Source: Bacillota bacterium (GTDB lineage: Bacteria > Bacillota > Clostridia > Clostridiales > Clostridiaceae). From it: a DNA stretch of 7,184 bases. Under the pieces are notes generated by a model. The model was not told where the DNA came from. It made no database searches and saw nothing but the letters and a program-made list of their open reading frames with translations. Every line of letters begins with the position of its first letter. Position 1 is the stretch's first letter. This document shows, one piece after another, positions 5,287-7,184 of the stretch. The translations under genes were made by a program, and so were the position numbers. The stretch covers positions 1-7,184 of the forward strand of contig JAEXSY010000080.1 in assembly GCA_023440105.1 (NCBI GenBank), written 5' to 3'.

Positions 5287-6591
5287 ATGAATATTAATTT
5301 TACAAATAATTTTGTTCTATTGTCATCAGCACTAGCTGTTGCTGTTTTATATATCCTTGCATCGAAGAAAGTGAAGTTCTCTTTTAGAGTTCTTATAGCC
5401 ATGGCTCTTGGTGTAGTAGCTGGTTTAATTTTTGGTGAGGATGTGTTGATTATAAGACCCTTAGGGAGTGGTTATGCTTCCTTAATTAAGATGATTGTGG
5501 TTCCTCTTGTTATGGTTTCTATCATATCAAGTATAATGAATCTTAAAGATATAAAGGCCTTAAGAACTATGGGACTAAAGGCAATATTCTTTCTGCTGAT
5601 AACCACTGGGCTTTCTTCAGCTCTTGGTATAGTGGTTGGACGTTTATTTAATGTAGGTAATGGGATGTCATTTACCCCAGCGGAAGGCTATGAACCAAGA
5701 GTTATACCGGAATTTAGTCAGGTTATACTGGATATGCTGCCTACGAATCCTTTTGCTGCAATGGTTAATGGTAATGTTATAGCAGTTATGATTTTTTCTA
5801 TGTTCATTGCCATCGCCATGCTTATAGAGGGTAATAGAAAGCCGGAAAGTATAAAACCTTTCAAGGATCTTATAAAATCCTTAAGCAATATATTTATAAG
5901 AGTTACTAAGATGGTTTTAAAGCTTACCCCTTATGGAGTATTTGCTCTTATAGCTGTAGCAGTTGCAAATAATGGGCTTTCAACACTGCTTCCTTTAGGA
6001 ACCTTTATTATAGCAGTTTATGCTGGTAATGTTCTTATCATGCTGCTAATACACACTCCATTAGTTGCTACCCTTGGTAAGAGAAATCCTATTGAATTCT
6101 TTAAAGGAATTGGGCCAGCACAGATTGTTGCTTTTACCACCCAATCCAGCTATGGAACACTGCCTGTTACCATTCAAAGCCTTATAGATAATGTAAGGGT
6201 TCCCAAGAGCATAGCTACCTTTGTTGCTTCTTTAGGAGCTTCTATGGGAATGAACTCCTGTGGAGGCTTATATCCTGCAATTGTTGCGATTTTTATAGGT
6301 AATGTTATGAATGTAGATATGACTATGGGTCACTATACTCTGATAGTATTTGCAGCAATCATTGGTTCCATTGGTGTGGCAGGTGTTCCTGGGGCAGCAA
6401 CCATAGCTACTACAGTAGTATTGACCAGCATTGGTTTCCCTGTAGAGGCCATGGCAATGGTGCTAGCAGTGGATGCAATTGTAGATATGGGAAGAACCTT
6501 AACCAATATTACAGGAGCTTCTGTAGCTGCTCTATTAGTGGCTGAGACCTCTAAGGGTGAGATTGTTGAAGGAGATAGTGAGGTTGCTTAA
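5287..6591 (+). CDS. tcyP: TcyP-like L-cystine symporter (DAACS family)
   Basis: A membrane carrier of the dicarboxylate/amino acid:cation symporter family that most resembles TcyP of Bacillus, which imports L-cystine. The 434 residues have about eight hydrophobic segments and two re-entrant hairpins. Diagnostic stretches are GSGYASLIKMIVVPLVMVSI (60-79), LLKLTPYG-like KLTPYG (212-217), hairpin 1 TTQSSYGTLP (284-293), GASMGMNSCGGLYP (317-330), hairpin 2 IGVAGVPGAATIA (362-374) and DMGRTLTNITG (400-410) with Arg403. The NMDGT motif of Na+/glutamate carriers is replaced by GMNSCGG, much as in TcyP (GQNGCAG). The start follows GGAGG (5275-5279) by seven bases. Regulation is by the T-box immediately upstream and perhaps an Rrf2 repressor. 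The family is certain; cystine as substrate is inferred from similarity and the leader. No clear terminator follows. Confidence 0.85.
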   Translation: MNINFTNNFVLLSSALAVAVLYILASKKVKFSFRVLIAMALGVVAGLIFGEDVLIIRPLGSGYASLIKMIVVPLVMVSIISSIMNLKDIKALRTMGLKAIFFLLITTGLSSALGIVVGRLFNVGNGMSFTPAEGYEPRVIPEFSQVILDMLPTNPFAAMVNGNVIAVMIFSMFIAIAMLIEGNRKPESIKPFKDLIKSLSNIFIRVTKMVLKLTPYGVFALIAVAVANNGLSTLLPLGTFIIAVYAGNVLIMLLIHTPLVATLGKRNPIEFFKGIGPAQIVAFTTQSSYGTLPVTIQSLIDNVRVPKSIATFVASLGASMGMNSCGGLYPAIVAIFIGNVMNVDMTMGHYTLIVFAAIIGSIGVAGVPGAATIATTVVLTSIGFPVEAMAMVLAVDAIVDMGRTLTNITGASVAALLVAETSKGEIVEGDSEVA

Positions 6592-6603
6592 ATAAAGAAA
6601 ATA

Positions 6604-6633
6604 TTGAAAACTTCATCTTGATAATATTATAAT
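6604..6633 (+). promoter_or_regulatory. Promoter of the isochorismatase-family gene
   Basis: TTGAAA (6604-6609) and a perfect TATAAT (6628-6633) are 18 bp apart, the same boxes and spacing as the promoter at 2872-2901. It starts 12 bases after the tcyP stop codon and would initiate near 6640, about 50 nt before the next ATG. The region is AT-rich, so chance resemblance is possible. Confidence 0.6.
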
Positions 6634-6692
6634 TAATAATACAGATTTGAAAGTTTTTATCTCTGAAATGTTATCAATGAGGGGAGAATATT

Positions 6693-7184
6693 ATGGGAAA
6701 AAAGCTGTTGATAGTAGTTGATTATCAAAAGGATTTTGTAGATGGGAGTCTTGGCTTTCCCAAGGCAGTGGAGCTAGAGAATAATATATATAATAAGATA
6801 GTATATTATAAGGAGCAGGGGGATGAGGTTATATTCACCTATGACACTCATCTTGAAAATTACCTGAGGACTCAGGAGGGAAGAAAGCTTCCTGTGGAGC
6901 ACTGCATTAAAGGAACAGAAGGTTGGGAGCTGTATGGAAGTATTAAGTCCCTTAAATCCTCTGAGGATATTTTCTTTGAAAAAGTAACCTTTGGATCATT
7001 AGATTTAGCTAACTATTTAAAGGATAAGACCTATGACTCCATAGAGCTTGTGGGTTTGGTGTCCAATATTTGTGTAATATCCAATGGAGTATTGGCAAAG
7101 GCAGCTCTGCCAGAGGCGGAAATTATAGTAGATGCTAAGTGCACCGCTAGCTTCGATGACGCTATGAATGAGAAGGTGTTGGAT
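6693..7184 (+). CDS. Nicotinamidase/isochorismatase-family hydrolase, 3' end cut by the window
   Basis: The first 164 codons are present and open to the right edge. The fold is the cysteine-hydrolase type seen in nicotinamidase (PncA), which converts nicotinamide to nicotinate for NAD salvage. The predicted catalytic triad is intact: Asp10 (VVDYQKDF), Lys97 (FEKVTFGS) and Cys127 (LVSNICV). The nicotinamidase-type metal ligands Asp51 and His53 (TYDTHLENY) and His70 (LPVEHCIKGTEGW) are also present, which favours an amidase over isochorismatase itself. The residues missing would be only a short C-terminal tail if it has a typical length. The ATG follows GGGGAG (6681-6686) by six bases. It has its own putative promoter and no obvious link to cystine uptake. 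Cytosolic; the exact amide substrate is uncertain. Confidence 0.88.
   Translation, partial: MGKKLLIVVDYQKDFVDGSLGFPKAVELENNIYNKIVYYKEQGDEVIFTYDTHLENYLRTQEGRKLPVEHCIKGTEGWELYGSIKSLKSSEDIFFEKVTFGSLDLANYLKDKTYDSIELVGLVSNICVISNGVLAKAALPEAEIIVDAKCTASFDDAMNEKVLD

Overview
The window looks like a chromosomal segment from a low-GC Gram-positive bacterium, most likely a member of the Clostridia. The evidence is the AT-rich intergenic DNA, strong AGGAGG-type ribosome binding sites, consensus SigA-like promoters and two T-box leaders. The species cannot be told from the sequence. No phage, transposon, CRISPR or RNA-gene signal was seen, so this reads as ordinary core metabolism with rich regulation.

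Layout. At the left edge, minus strand, only the first four codons of a gene remain (M-K-Y-T). In front of it is a promoter with a 19-bp spacer filled by a perfect palindrome, the classic layout of a MerR-family regulator's target. Next, also on the minus strand, comes the proline operon proB-proA (2524 to 145), closed by an intrinsic terminator. It is preceded by a ~250-nt leader holding a complete T-box riboswitch with a proline specifier (CCC). Divergent from it, on the plus strand, an RpiR/MurR-type regulator (2934-3773) is followed by mupG (3808-4854), a 6-phospho-muramidase family protein; this pair suggests MurNAc/peptidoglycan-sugar salvage. A 432-bp intergenic region then carries a promoter, a possible Rrf2-type operator and a second T-box leader in front of a TcyP-like cystine symporter (5287-6591). 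The right edge holds the first 164 codons of a nicotinamidase/isochorismatase-family hydrolase, cut by the window end.

How it works together. The two T-boxes tie amino-acid supply to the charging state of their tRNAs. Uncharged tRNA-Pro should switch on proline synthesis from glutamate. Uncharged tRNA (best reading: tRNA-Cys) should switch on cystine import. For the transporter, three independent clues converge on cysteine: the transporter family, a UGC triplet at the same structural position as the proline specifier, and a UGGG acceptor-binding bulge that suits U73 of tRNA-Cys and not A73 of tRNA-Val. The possible Rrf2 (CymR/IscR-like) site over the transporter's -35 box would add a second, transcription-initiation layer.

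I found no clearly undescribed system. The most interesting points are the ambiguous specifier and possible dual control of the cystine transporter, the CCC specifier in a low-GC genome, the MerR-type promoter at the edge, and the regulator-mupG pair lacking murQ or a PTS in view.
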